A stretch of DNA of 64,000 bases, taken from the NCBI RefSeq assembly GCF_024139115.2, contig NC_085141.1, forward strand, positions 30,953,242 to 31,017,241. Reading direction: 5' to 3'. The stretch comes from Armigeres subalbatus (lineage: Eukaryota; Arthropoda; Insecta; Diptera; Culicidae). Numbering within the stretch: position 1 is the first letter of the stretch; each line of letters begins with the position of its first letter. The notes below the pieces were generated by a model. It made no database searches and had not been told where the DNA came from. It worked only from the letters and a program-made list of their open reading frames with translations. Below are positions 9,960-21,800 of this stretch, one piece after another. Made by a program: the position numbers and the translations under genes.

Positions 9960-12047
9960 TCATGAGATATACAGCTGCTGAGCTGATAAATAACAGCAGA
10001 AAATGTTTGAAAATTACAATCGGATTGGATGCATTCTTTAGATTTTGTTTATTAAGACATAGGTTCCAACCATATGGGTCCTCGAATGGTGCAATTTTAA
10101 TTTCGAATTCTCTTTGTTGGAACCAGCAGCCCTCTTTTGATCATGTTCCCAGTTCCCAGTTATAGCAATAAAGCGGACAAAATGCAAACAAAACATTTAT
10201 TTCAACCATAATTTCCTATTGAATCTCCCTGTAGTGCGGTTCCAACCAAGCCAGCGCGACACTAGAAGGACGCGCCACCGGGCAGGGAGGCACGGAGATC
10301 AATCTCGAAGTGAGCTTGCAAACATGATTTATTCCTATTAGAGCGCGCACCATGTCCAATTTGAGAAATTGTGTAACGGCTCTTGTCGTCGTCGTGTCAG
10401 CCCTTAATCGTCGTCGATACGGCAGAAAGTGGCCCGGGGAAGATCCACATTCGGACGACGTGTGTGTGTGAACCTCGTCGCAGTAGGCTATCGGATGCAC
10501 GTCAGTCGCAACTGCAGCGTGGTCGTCCACATGCGTTGCAGCGCGCTACTTCCTCATCGTTGCCTACTGGGTTTTGGGAGCAAATCTTCCTGCGCAAATT
10601 CGATCGATTGCGATTCGGTAATTCGCCGTGATTGGCCATTCGCCCTCGTAGCGTCCTCAATGGTTAATGTATCCAGCCATATCGATTCGCTGATCGTAAA
10701 CTCGATTGACGCAAGTTTCCGTCCAAAGGCGTCACACTTCGGAGTCTTCTTCAAACGTTGGGGAAGAGTCTTTTCCAACGCAGAAAGCAAAGTACGGTAG
10801 TGAGGATCGCGGCTACATTTGAAATTTTAATCAACAAGTCGGAGCTTGTTTTGCGAACGTTAGGAGTCTACGAATTAGCATTACCGGTATGAAACGTTTC
10901 CCCTCATCCATGAGGGGGGCAGGTGTTCGATTGAAAAGCGAACAACAAAGTCCGTTCGAGTGTGAGATTATAAATCATGCCACATTCATTTGATGCCAGG
11001 TTTTGTTTTGTGGGAATAACAAAACGATCGACGGCGACGATATCCATTCAAACGCCCATCAGTGACCTCGACAAGGTACGCTGACGCTCACCTGGAGTGC
11101 GGAGTGTATGGGCTCCTACACAAGAGTGTCGCGTCTTGTTCCAGGAATGCTCGCACAATCAATGACCGAAGAAGGGTTGTCGTCTCAAGTGTTTTAGCGG
11201 TTGAATTGAAGAAGCCATCCTCTCTCGGGACAGAGTGGATTGGATCCCAAATAGTACTTGTAAACGATTTGCCGACGCGACGCCCTTGAAACGAACCAAC
11301 GAGGCGGCATGGCTGGGGACAGATTTATTTGGATTTCCTGGCCTTTGTGGAAATAGAAAGGGATTGAGTGGGATTGGAAGTGTATTGATTCACTTGTAAA
11401 GGGACAAAGTTTAACAAGGTGTAACGATTGTTAAACCGTTCAGTAAGGTGATACGATTGAATTTATTAGGAGTTGGTTTTATAGAATGCTTACACAAGTT
11501 TGTTCTTTTCAATCCCATTTTCCCTGCCTGATATGTTACTTCAACCGTATTAATTTGTATGCAATATGGGTGCCCCTTTGAACATTCTTTTCCCTAGAAC
11601 TAATGACAGCACATTTGAAACATTGTTGTGAATCAGTTTTCCGTGAATCGAACGCAATTTCAGTACGAAACTTACGCAGATATAACCGCAAATATGGTGA
11701 ATCACACCATCGCCAATTATTGCAGGGCGATGCGGAGCACATGTTCTTTCTCGCAGTTTATCACAATCATGGCAATGGTAATGAATCGTCTCGTCACAAT
11801 CGCCCAATCTGACGGCCCTCCCGTGCAATAAGCCCGATAGAACTATCATTCCTCACCAGTAGCAACAGAGTCAGAGTGTCAGTATGGTGGATATGTGCAG
11901 TTAGTCAATTAAGATCCACAAAGTGACTGATGCTAATGACACGCCGCCCCATTTCAGAATTCCACAGAATCATCAAATCGTGCCAGTGGATGGCTATGTG
12001 TTTTGTTATGGAGTGAGTAATTTTGCACTTTAGAGTGTGGTCGTTAC
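9960..12047 (+). other. Unique, more GC-rich region upstream of IP3K (possible promoter/5' UTR DNA)
   Basis: No repeat family seen elsewhere in the window occurs here. The stretch 10200-11300 is rich in CG dinucleotides and CGTCGT runs, unlike the AT-rich neighbourhood. Several overlapping short frames (for example 10429-10800) have no recognisable domain. It is the likeliest place for regulatory DNA or non-coding first exons of IP3K. Confidence 0.4.
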
Positions 12048-12095
12048 ATGAATTGTGGTGAATCCCGTTTATTCCGGACCACGACCGGTGGATGT

Positions 12096-12129
12096 TCAGT
12101 TGACAGTGAGTGCCGGATCGCATGGGATC
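12096..12129 (+). promoter_or_regulatory. Candidate TATA-less core promoter (Inr + DPE)
   Basis: TCAGTT at 12096-12101 matches the insect initiator, with A(+1) at 12098. GGATC at 12125-12129 is exactly +28 to +32 and matches the DPE consensus RGWYV. No TATA box is visible 25-35 bp upstream. Transcription from here would give a ~90-nt 5' UTR leading to ATG 12186. Both motifs are short, so chance matches are possible. Confidence 0.35.
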
Positions 12130-12185
12130 ACATCCTAGCAGCAGCGCTAAAACAGCCGGAAGAAACAGTGAAAACGTCGCGAAGA

Positions 12186-12842
12186 ATGCCTATTTGCACG
12201 CTGCCGACGGTTACGATCTACGAAGATTTTGACAAGATCAGTGCCAAGGAAGTGTATTTTACCGAGGCCGGTGACAAGATCACGGTGAAGTTATTGCATT
12301 TTCCGAACCTGACCCCGGAAGAGCAGGAACAGCTACAGAACATGTCCGACAGCGATGTGAGCGGCGGAGGGGGTCCGGGACTACCGTTGGAAGAACGTCA
12401 GAAAGCCCGGAAGAAGTCCACAAGCCGTAAGCTCAGCGCCGAGCAGCGTAGATCCAGTGGAAACTTACGGCGGAACTCGAAGGAGGATATCAGCGGAGAC
12501 GTCCAAAGTGTGACATCCAGAGTGCATCCTTATCATCACTATGGGCACCATCATCATCACTACCACCATCACAATCATCATCAGATGCGCACCCCTTTGG
12601 TCCAGCAACCCACCGGAGACTCAAGCAGTGGATCCTCTACGCCGGCCACTCCGTTGCGCTACCGTCTGCATCGGTCGCCGTCGCCACGTTTGGGATCATC
12701 CAGTCTGTGCCCCGGATACGAACAGTATCAAATGTCACTGCTGGAAGTGCCACTGCCGCGGGACTATGGTGACGCATCCAGCGATGATTTGAGCTCCGAG
12801 TGGGACTCCGATGTTCCGGATCGCCACGAGCACGGAACGAAG
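12186..12842 (+). CDS. IP3K: IP3K coding exon 1 (N-terminal low-complexity region)
   Basis: This exon encodes 219 residues and ends AAG|GTAAGT in phase 0. I chose ATG 12186 because it has A at -3 and lies about 88 bp downstream of an Inr/DPE candidate. The same frame is open from an earlier ATG at 12048, which would add 46 residues (MNCGESRL...), but that ATG has T at -3. The exon encodes a conserved-looking start ([16 protein letters not shown]), an acidic Ser/Gly stretch, a basic region at 72-98, the His-rich tract, SPSP-type proline-directed sites near 164-167, and an acidic Asp/Ser end. GC content is clearly higher than in the surrounding intron. There is no signal peptide or membrane segment. 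Confidence 0.82.
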
Positions 12843-15800
12843 GTAAGTGATCTGGCTTCACGCTTTGTACATGACTATAAATTTCCTTCCAGTGGGTAAT
12901 CGTCGGAGAGTGCAATTGAGAAGCATACGCCTACGTTCCATCAAGCTCAATTAGCAATGATTGAGGTGGAGCAATATAGGGGGGATAATTATCGCGTTCA
13001 CGCGATGATGGATGATCACTTGTTTGAATTGAAGGCGATGAGACGGCAGATTGTTGTACGGAGTTAAATTCCTTCAATTTGCAGTTTAGTAATTGAGCGC
13101 TTTCTCAAGTTCTGCAATGTTTTTGTGTTGCAGAAACAAAGTTCCTTTGACAAGCCTAATATGCTGCCAGGACCATCATCATATTGAGGGTCCCCTCAAA
13201 TAATTCAACAATCTTTTGCATCAATCCATCATTTTATAGCCGAAACCGTATAGAGGAGGATTTGCGCAAGTATCAACCCTAGGAAAAACTTCAAATGCGT
13301 TTGGGTTTGATTTTATTTTGTCTCATATAAAAACAATGGAAATTGATTTTTTTGGCGCACATCGTTCTACAACGGACGCACTTTATAGATGGGACTGAAG
13401 ACGGCCTTACTGTCGAGCATAGCTTTGAAACTTTAACCTTTAGCTTAGCTTTTAAGCTTTGAACCAGCAAGCTTAACAAACTTTAGCTTCTTAGCTTTGA
13501 AACAAGCACAAACAGCTGAAACTTAAACAGCTTAGCTTAGCAAACTTTAAGCTTTAAGCACGAAAAACAGCTGGCTTAAGCTAGCTTAACTTAAAGCTTA
13601 GCTTTAAACGAAACTGACAGCTTTAAAACAGCTGAAAGCAACTTTAAGCCCAAGCTGACTTAGCTGACAGCTTTAAACAAGCTTTAGCAAGCTTTAACAG
13701 CTTTAAAGCAACTGGCAAAACTTTGAAGCAGCTTTAAGCAAGCTTTAACAAGCTTTAAACTGAACAGCTAACTTTAGGCTTTAACAAGCAGCAACTTTAA
13801 ACTGACAACACAACTGAAGCAAGCAAGCTTTAAAGCAGCTTTGAAGCAACTGGCTTTAACGAAACTTTGAAGCAACTGAACAAGCAGCACAAGCAAGCTT
13901 TAGCTTACTGACAGCTTTAAAGCAAGCAAACTGGCTTAAACTGAGCAACTAAAACAGCTGAAGCAAGCTGCTAAACAACTTTAAAGCGAGCTTCAAGCTT
14001 AAAGCTTAGCTAAGCTTTAACAGCAAAACTACCAAGCAAGCTTTAAAGCTTTAAGCAACTAACAAACTTTGAAGCAAACTGAAGCTTAGCTTTAAACAGC
14101 AATAAGCTGAAGCACGAAACTGAGCTTCAAACAACGAAAACAAACTGAAAACGAAACTTTAAACTTAGTACTGACAACTTAGCTTTAGCTTAAGCAGCTT
14201 TAAAGCTTAACTGACAAACTTTAGCTTTGGCTAGCTTAGCTTTAGCTTAGCTTTAAAGCAAACTGTAAACAACTTTAAACAAGCTTTAAGCTTTAGCTTA
14301 GCTTTAGCTTTAACAGGCTTTAGCAAGCACTTTGAAGCAGCTTTCAAGCAACTAGCTTAACTTTAACACAAGCAGCTTTAAGCTTAGCTGACAGCTTAGC
14401 TTTAGCTTAGCTTTAGCACAAGCAACTGGCTTAGCTTTGGCTTAAGCTAGCAAAACAAGCTTTAGCTTTAGCTTTAAGCAACTTTAAACAAGCTGGCTTA
14501 GACTTTAAAAACTTTAAACAGGCTTTAGCTTAACTAGGCTTGTAGCTTCAACTTTTAGCTGAGCAGCTTTAAACAGCTTTAAGCTTGGCTTTAAACAGCA
14601 CTGAGCTTGACTGAAGCAGCTTTGACGAAGCTGAAACTGCAACAACTGTAAGCAAGCTTTAAGCGGGCTTTAGCTTAAACTTGGCTGAGCTAAGCTTTGA
14701 CGGCTGACAGGCTTTGAGCAACTGGCTGGAGCTTTAAGCAAGGCTTTAGCTGAGCAGGCAGGCTTTCGAGCTTTGAGGCAGGCTGAGCTTTAAACTGACC
14801 GAGGCTGAGGACAGGCTGAGGCTGGGCAGGCTGCGAGCAGGCTGAGCTGAGCTGGTGGCTGAGCCCCAGGCTTTGTTGAGCACGGAGGCAGGCAGGCTGG
14901 AGACTGAGGCACTGGCTGAGCCAGGCTGGCTGAGGCACAGGCGGGCTGAGCAGGCTGAGCGGCTTTGAGGCAGGCTGAGCCCAGGCTGAGCTGACTTTGA
15001 CGGCAGGCTGAGAGCAGGCTGAGCAGGCTTTGAAACGAGCTGAGCCCAGGCTGGGCAGGCAGGCACTGAGGCAGGCCCGGGGCGGAGCTTGAGCTGAGCC
15101 AGGGCTGAGGGCAGGCTGAGCGGGCTGGGCAGGCAGGCTGAGCCCGAGGCTGACAGCTTTGACGAGGCTGAAACGAGCACGAGGCAGCTGGGACAGGCTG
15201 ACGAGCTGAGCGGGCGCCTTTGAGCCCAGGCTGAGGGCAGGCTGTTGAGGCAGGCTGGGGCACCTGAGCAGGCGGGGCTGAGGCAGAGCAGCTGAGCCCG
15301 AGGGCTTTGAAACAGGCTGAGCAGGCTGGAGGCCAGGCTGAGCAGAGCTGGAAGCAGGGCTGAGCGAGCCAGGGCTGAGGCCCGGCAGGCTGAGCAGGGG
15401 CTGAGCTGGGAGGCAGGCTGAGGCTGGGCACTGAGGCTTTGAGCAGCAGGCAGGCTGGGGCGGAGCTGAGCCAGGCTGGGAGCTTGAGCTGAGCCATGTT
15501 TGGTGGGGGCAGAGGCACAGGCTGAGCAGGCTGGCAGGCCGGGCTGGTGGGCAGACTGGGGCTGAGCTGGGGCTGGGGCGGAAGCAGCTGAGCAGGCGCA
15601 GGCAGGCTGCTGAGGCGGGAGGCAGGCTGACGAGACAGGCTGAGGCCAGGGCTGAGCGAAAACTGATGGGGCGAAGCTGGGCGGGGCTGGGGCAGGCTGA
15701 AGCAAGCTTTGACCGGGGCGGGGCTGGGGAAGCAAGGCGGGAGAAGGGGCAGGGGCTGGGGCAAGCAACTTTAAGCCCAGGGCTGGAGAGGGCTTTAAAC

Positions 15801-18800
15801 AACTTGAGCTGGGGCTGGCAGCTTTGAAGCAACTGAAGCTTTCAAGCAGCTTTAACAAGCAGCTTTAAGCAAGCTTTGAGCTTAGCTTTAAAGCGAAACT
15901 GAGCAAAACTGAAGCAAACAGCTTTAACTGAAGCTTTAAACAGCAAGCAACTTTAAAACAACTTTAGCACTGAGCTGAAGCAAGCAAGCAACTTAACAAA
16001 CTGTAGCTTTAGCTTAAGCAAAACTGGCTTAACTAGCTTTAAAACAGCGCTTTAGCTTAGCTTTAGCTTAACAGCTTAGCTTTAAGCTAAGCTTTTAAGC
16101 AACACAAGCTTAAACTTAAGCTTTAACAACAGCTTAGCAAACTAGCTTAGCTGACAGCTTTAAGCTTAGCTTTAACAGCTTTAAGCGACAGCTTTAAACA
16201 ACTGGCTTAACTTTAGCCAGCTTTAGCTTAGCTTTAAACAAGCTTAAAACAGCTTTAAGCTTAACTTTAGCTTAGCTTTAAGCATAGCTTTAGCTTAGCT
16301 TTGGCTTAGCTTTAGCTTAGCTTTAAGCTTAGCTTTAACAGCTTTAGCTTAGCAACAACAAGCTTTAGCTTAGCTTTAGCTTAGCTTTAGCTTAGCTTTA
16401 GCTTAGCTTTAGCTTAGCTTTAGCTTAGCTTTAGCTTAGCTTTAGCTTAGCTTTAGCTTAGCTCATCTTTGACTTGCTACTTCATGATGGCATCTGATTG
16501 TGCGAATTATCTGCGTACTAAGCAGAAAAAACATCAAACCCATTCTAAAGAAAATGTAAAAAACCCAGAATAATCCACCTAGCGGTGTTTGTGTCTTTCT
16601 CATGTATTACAAAACAAGAAAATACATTAGAAAAGCACATAAAAGAGGTCAAAATTGCACTTTAGGGAGATAGATTCAGCTATTTCCATTATTTCACATT
16701 TATTTGCGTTTATTTGAATGCATTGCAAAAGTTTTTGAAAAAAAAATCGATTTTGAAACAAAAACATTTTTTTTGACAAAATCACTCGCGGTTTTCAAGA
16801 GCCTCTTCGTAGTAATGTAAAGATAGTAAATGTCACTAATTAGATGGATTATAAGACCCAGCGCCACCTAGAGGTAAACAAGTGGAAAGTATGCATTTTC
16901 CCATATATTTAGTCGATTTTTCTCATAAAAATAAACTTCATGCTCGTTGAGCATCCACTTAGACTTGATGGATCTGGCTGAAATTTTTGCAGTAGCTTTT
17001 GGGAGCAAAAAACTTTATTTTCAGGGGGTCTACGTCTCGAAAAAAATGGTTTTCCCCACCTTAATAGGAAGGGCTGGGGGAGGAGGGTATTGTTTAGTTT
17101 TCGATCAAAGTTTATCTTATGAACCATTTGACCGATTTCCACCCAATTTGGAACACAAATTCTCTGTCTATTTTGGACTGTCATATAGGAAAGGAAGGGA
17201 GGCATAATTATTAAACAAACAGTTTTGAATGACTTTTTAACGCATGTGTAGAATAAAACCAAGTTTGGAACACGTATTATTTAGCAATAATGTATTTATG
17301 CTAAGGAAACGATTATAAGCAGGATTGGGAGGGTCATTTGGTCATTATTAACTCCTTTACCGATTTCTATCTTTATTGGGACACATGCATATTCTCTATC
17401 CTGAGCAGATGAGTATAGATAGGGTACGACGGTCATTGGCAAAAAGGGAAGGTGTGTGGGTGGTGTAGAGTCCGAGGTTATGCATGTTAAATTTAATAAC
17501 GTTAGACGTAATGTAGGGAGTGAGTGCTAGTAATGGACCCCGTGCGCATAATGGACCCCCTGAACAAAACCCCAATTTAAACGCTGGAATCGACTATTTT
17601 CTGCAAACTTCCATCGGGAGAAGTTGCTTCATGTAACAGGACAGCAGTTCCATACATTTGTTATGGACTGGGAAGCAGGAATTTAGTTAAATTAACTAAA
17701 TTGTAAATGCACATACACTAAAGGGTCCATTACTAGAACACAAGGGGGGTCCATAATAAGCATCAGGAACATGTGGGAATGGAACACGTAAATCAAATGG
17801 GGGGACCATTATACGTATATAAACAAACCCGACGTTGCGTATTATGGACCCGGGGGTGGCCATAATAGGCATGCTAGCAACATCATTTTAAAATACTTGC
17901 TTTAGTAGTTAAAATGAATGTTTTGGCTAGTTTTTTGAACGAAACACGTTGCTGATACCTGTTGCTTGTCATCTGGTGCAGCAGAACTACAATTTATTAA
18001 GAAGCTCGCTCTAGCGGAGCGACTGAAGCTAATTTTAGTTGTTAAAGGGTCCATTATTAGCACTCCCTCCCTATGTTAGGCATAATGGATGTTAGGCATA
18101 ATAAATGGTAGGAATTATTTAATCCCCATTCCTTGATTCATTCGAGCTCGAATTCCTAAAAAAATGGAAATGGAAATCCTGGAAAATAGCATTTTCCCGC
18201 AAATAACATTTCCACGAAAATGATATCTCCCCGAATATGACATTTCCATTAAAATTATATATCCCCGAAGGGAGTGGGCCATTTGGTATAAAGTCATTTG
18301 GCATAATTTCATTTGGCGTAAGGTCACTTGGTATAAATGCCATTTGGCAAAACGAACATTTGGCATAAATGTGAACAGCGTCAAAAGTGATGATCATTTG
18401 GCCATAACGGGGGTTCAACTCTTTTTTTTCTGTGTAAACTAAAATAGTTATTTGCCTAAGTGGCGCTGGAATAATGCAGCAATGATGGGCATAACTTCGA
18501 TCGGTACTCATAATAAAAAGACATAACCCTTTTATAGAAATCATGCTTTAGCTGGGTATGAAGCAATAATAATTGAGGGGGTTAGAAGCAAAGAGGTGTA
18601 AGTGACATTTTGGTGATAATTGAGTTGACCACAGCAAAAAATTTATTTATTTATTTATTTATTTAATGATAATCGTCATCTGACATCTAATGTCTCAATG
18701 ACTATAAGGGTAAAAATGTTCCGAAAACTTAATTATTATACAAACATTGATAAAAATATACAAATAATACATCAATAAGAATACACAATAAATGCATCAA

Positions 18801-21800
18801 TATAATAAAAAACAAAAAGACTTAGCAATCTACAGTATATGTGTCAATTGGTACCACGAAAGTGTGCTGCGAAAAGTCGTTGTAGAGCAGCTGGCGAAAG
18901 ATTGAAATCAAATAGATGGAACACTGCGTTGAAATTAGTCGACATATATCGGACTGGGTCATGCTGACCATAACGACTGTTTCTAGCACCGAGCTGAATA
19001 AAATCTCTCCTCCTTAGTGGGCGCGTAGGAGCATAAAAATTAATTTTGTTTAGCAATGCTGGAGAGTCTACAGCACCATTGAGAATTTTTGCTACGAATA
19101 TGGCCTGTGCCACACGGCGTCGAACATCTAAAGTATCCAGCCCAAGCAGTTGGCAGCGGTTTTCATAGGGAGTAAAATGTTGGTCATCACGCCAGGGAAG
19201 ATTGCGCAAAGCAAAGCGCACGATTTTTTTCTGCACAGATTCGATTCTTGAGATCCAGGTGGTTTGATAAGGGCTCCAGACAATGACAGCAAACTCCAGA
19301 ATTGATCGTACAAGGGCACAGTAGAGTGAGCGCAGGCAATAGGGGTCACGAAACCCATTGGCAATTTTCATCATAAAGCCAAGTTGTCGGTTTGCCTTGG
19401 AAATCACTTCATCGTAATGGAAACGAAAAGTTAGTGCGTCGTCAAGTATAACTCCTAAATCCCTGATACGCTGCACTCGCTCAAGAACTATCCCAGACAG
19501 CATGTAGTTGTAGATAATAGGATTTCGTTTTCTGCTGAACGTTATTGTCTGACATTTATGGATACTGAGTGACAAGCAGTTCCGCACGCACCACCCCTCA
19601 AAACGGGTTAGAAGCATTTGTAGCTGTATACAGTCATCAAGACAATTTACAACAATGTAGATTTTGGCATCATCAGCATACAAAAGCCTCACTCCAGGAG
19701 GAAGCACCAGTGTCACATCGTTGACGAATATTGAAAACAATAGTGGTCCTAGATTACTCCCTTGTGGAACGCCAGATGGAGCGATGAATGGATCCGAAAG
19801 AGATGATCCGACTTTCACACGTAATGTTCTATCCGTCAGGTAAGATCTAAACCAATCAACGCACGCAGTGGAGACGCCTAATCTCGCCAGTTTGCTGAGT
19901 AGAATACTATGATCTACACGATCGAAAGCAGCCTTGAGATCTAAATATACTGCATCCACTTGCCTCCCGGCGTCCAGAGCCTCTATACATGTTGTTGTGA
20001 ATTCAGTCAAGTTGGTCGCTACCGATCTCTTTGGGAAAAATCCATGCTGATCCGTAGAGATGTACTGCCTACAGCAGGCGAAGAGCGTGTCGTTTACTAT
20101 GATTTCAAAAACTTTCGAACAAGCAGAGAGAGTAGTAATTCCACGATAGTTGTTCACATCACATTTGTTTCCTTTCTTATGAATTGGGAAAAGAAATGAT
20201 GATTTCCAGCGCATGGGGAACGTTCTGGTACGAAGAGAGAGATTGAAAATTTTTGCTAACGGTATAGTAAAAGCACTCGAACACCGGCGCAGTAGTGCAG
20301 CAGGTATCCCATCTGGTCCAGCAGAGAACGAAAATTTCAGTTTCCGGATAGCTCGGCACACATCTTCATCACAGATCGAAAACATGTCTAGGTCCAAAAC
20401 ATCACAAGGGGTGTCACGAGTAGCCTCAATGGTATGATAGGGTGGAGATATGAAATCGTTAAAAGATGTCTTGAACTGTGTGGCAAAGAGTTCGCAAATG
20501 CTTTGCTTTTGCGGCAACATGTTGATATGGTTTATACGATGTTTATAAAAAATGTGAAAATTCACAAAAAAATATTAATTCTTTGAACTTTCATACAATT
20601 TTTATGGAGCGAAAAAATATGGTTAAACTTTGTACCCATTTTTCTCATAACTAACTTTTTGTCACTTACACCCCTTTGCGTTTGACACCCTTAATTGTTA
20701 CCTCTCCGTCGGAATTTATGTGTATTCTTCTGAATAGTGCATGTAATTCCTTCTTGAGAGGTAGACGTTTGCTCGGAATAAAGGAACGATGGATGTGTAT
20801 TCTTGTTTAAAATTAGGCGTTTGCTCGGAATAAGGTGATTGTTTGGTTGATCCCTTCTTTAAGAATAGCCCCGAAATAATGCATCGGTGGATGTGATTCC
20901 TTCTTTGCAAGTACAGGTTTGTCAGGAATAAGGCAATAGTGGGTTTGATTACTTCTTTAAAAATAGGCGTTTTCTCAGAATAAGACGATGTTTGGGTTGA
21001 TCTTTTCTTTAAAAATAGGCGTTTGCCCGAAATAAGGCATTTATGGATGTGATTCCTTCTTTGAAAGTAAGCTTTTTCCGGGAATTAGGCATCGGTGGAT
21101 GTGATTCCTTCTTTAGAAGAAGCCGTTTTCGCGGATTATGTAACAGTGGATTTAATCCCTTCTTCAAAAGGAGATGTTTGTCCGGCATCAGGAAACGGTT
21201 AATGTGATTCCTTCTTCGGAGTAGGCATTGGCCTGGAATTAGTTAAAAATGGATGGAATCCCTTCATTGGAATTTCTGCTGTTTCGTTCAAGTGCATTTT
21301 CGAAAAATTGCTACCATGTTATTGATAGGATTTATGTAAAAGAAAAATACATCAAAATAACCTCTTTCTCGGTTCCAAATTATGCCAAATGACTTTATGC
21401 CGAAGGACCCAGACAGCGGGGTCTGGGTCCTTCGGAATTGCAGGGGGGCAAATGACATTTTTCTAAAAATAATATTTCAGAGGAATCATTTTTACCCGCA
21501 AATATCATTAAGATTATATCATAAATTTATTTAGCGGAGTCAATGTGTTTAAAAGTGAAGTTTGCCTTTTTTCAAATGATTAAATATCAATACATAACAA
21601 AATTACCCTTTTGAGAAATTGTTTCTATCATGTATAAAAACTACGCATCAAACTGGAAATTCCGAGCAAAGCTGGGTGCATGAAGCTAGTAATAGTATAA
21701 AAATACTATGGATCCACAAATTACAAAAAAAAAACAATTTTGATGAATAATACGTAATTAACTGAAATGATGGTGAACTTGAAATTCATTCCCAGTAGGC

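Larger units (their letters stand above)
18565..20700. mobile_element. Inverted-repeat element interrupted by a LINE
   Basis: GCAAAGAGGTGTAAGTGACA at 18589-18608 matches the reverse complement of TGTCACTTACACCCCTTTGC at about 20659-20678. The similarity continues outward through AATAATTGAGGG/AACAATTAAGGG. The LINE at 18635-20570 lies between the two arms. Confidence 0.6.

Noticed and set aside
10429..10800. Small gene upstream of IP3K
   Set aside because: Overlapping frames on both strands in a CG-rich region, no domain, no supporting splice or start context.
14690..15858. Long minus-strand frames rich in Ala, Ser, Gln, Pro and Leu
   Set aside because: All three minus frames are open over the GC-rich core of the AGCTT array, as expected of a low-complexity tract without TAA/TAG/TGA words.
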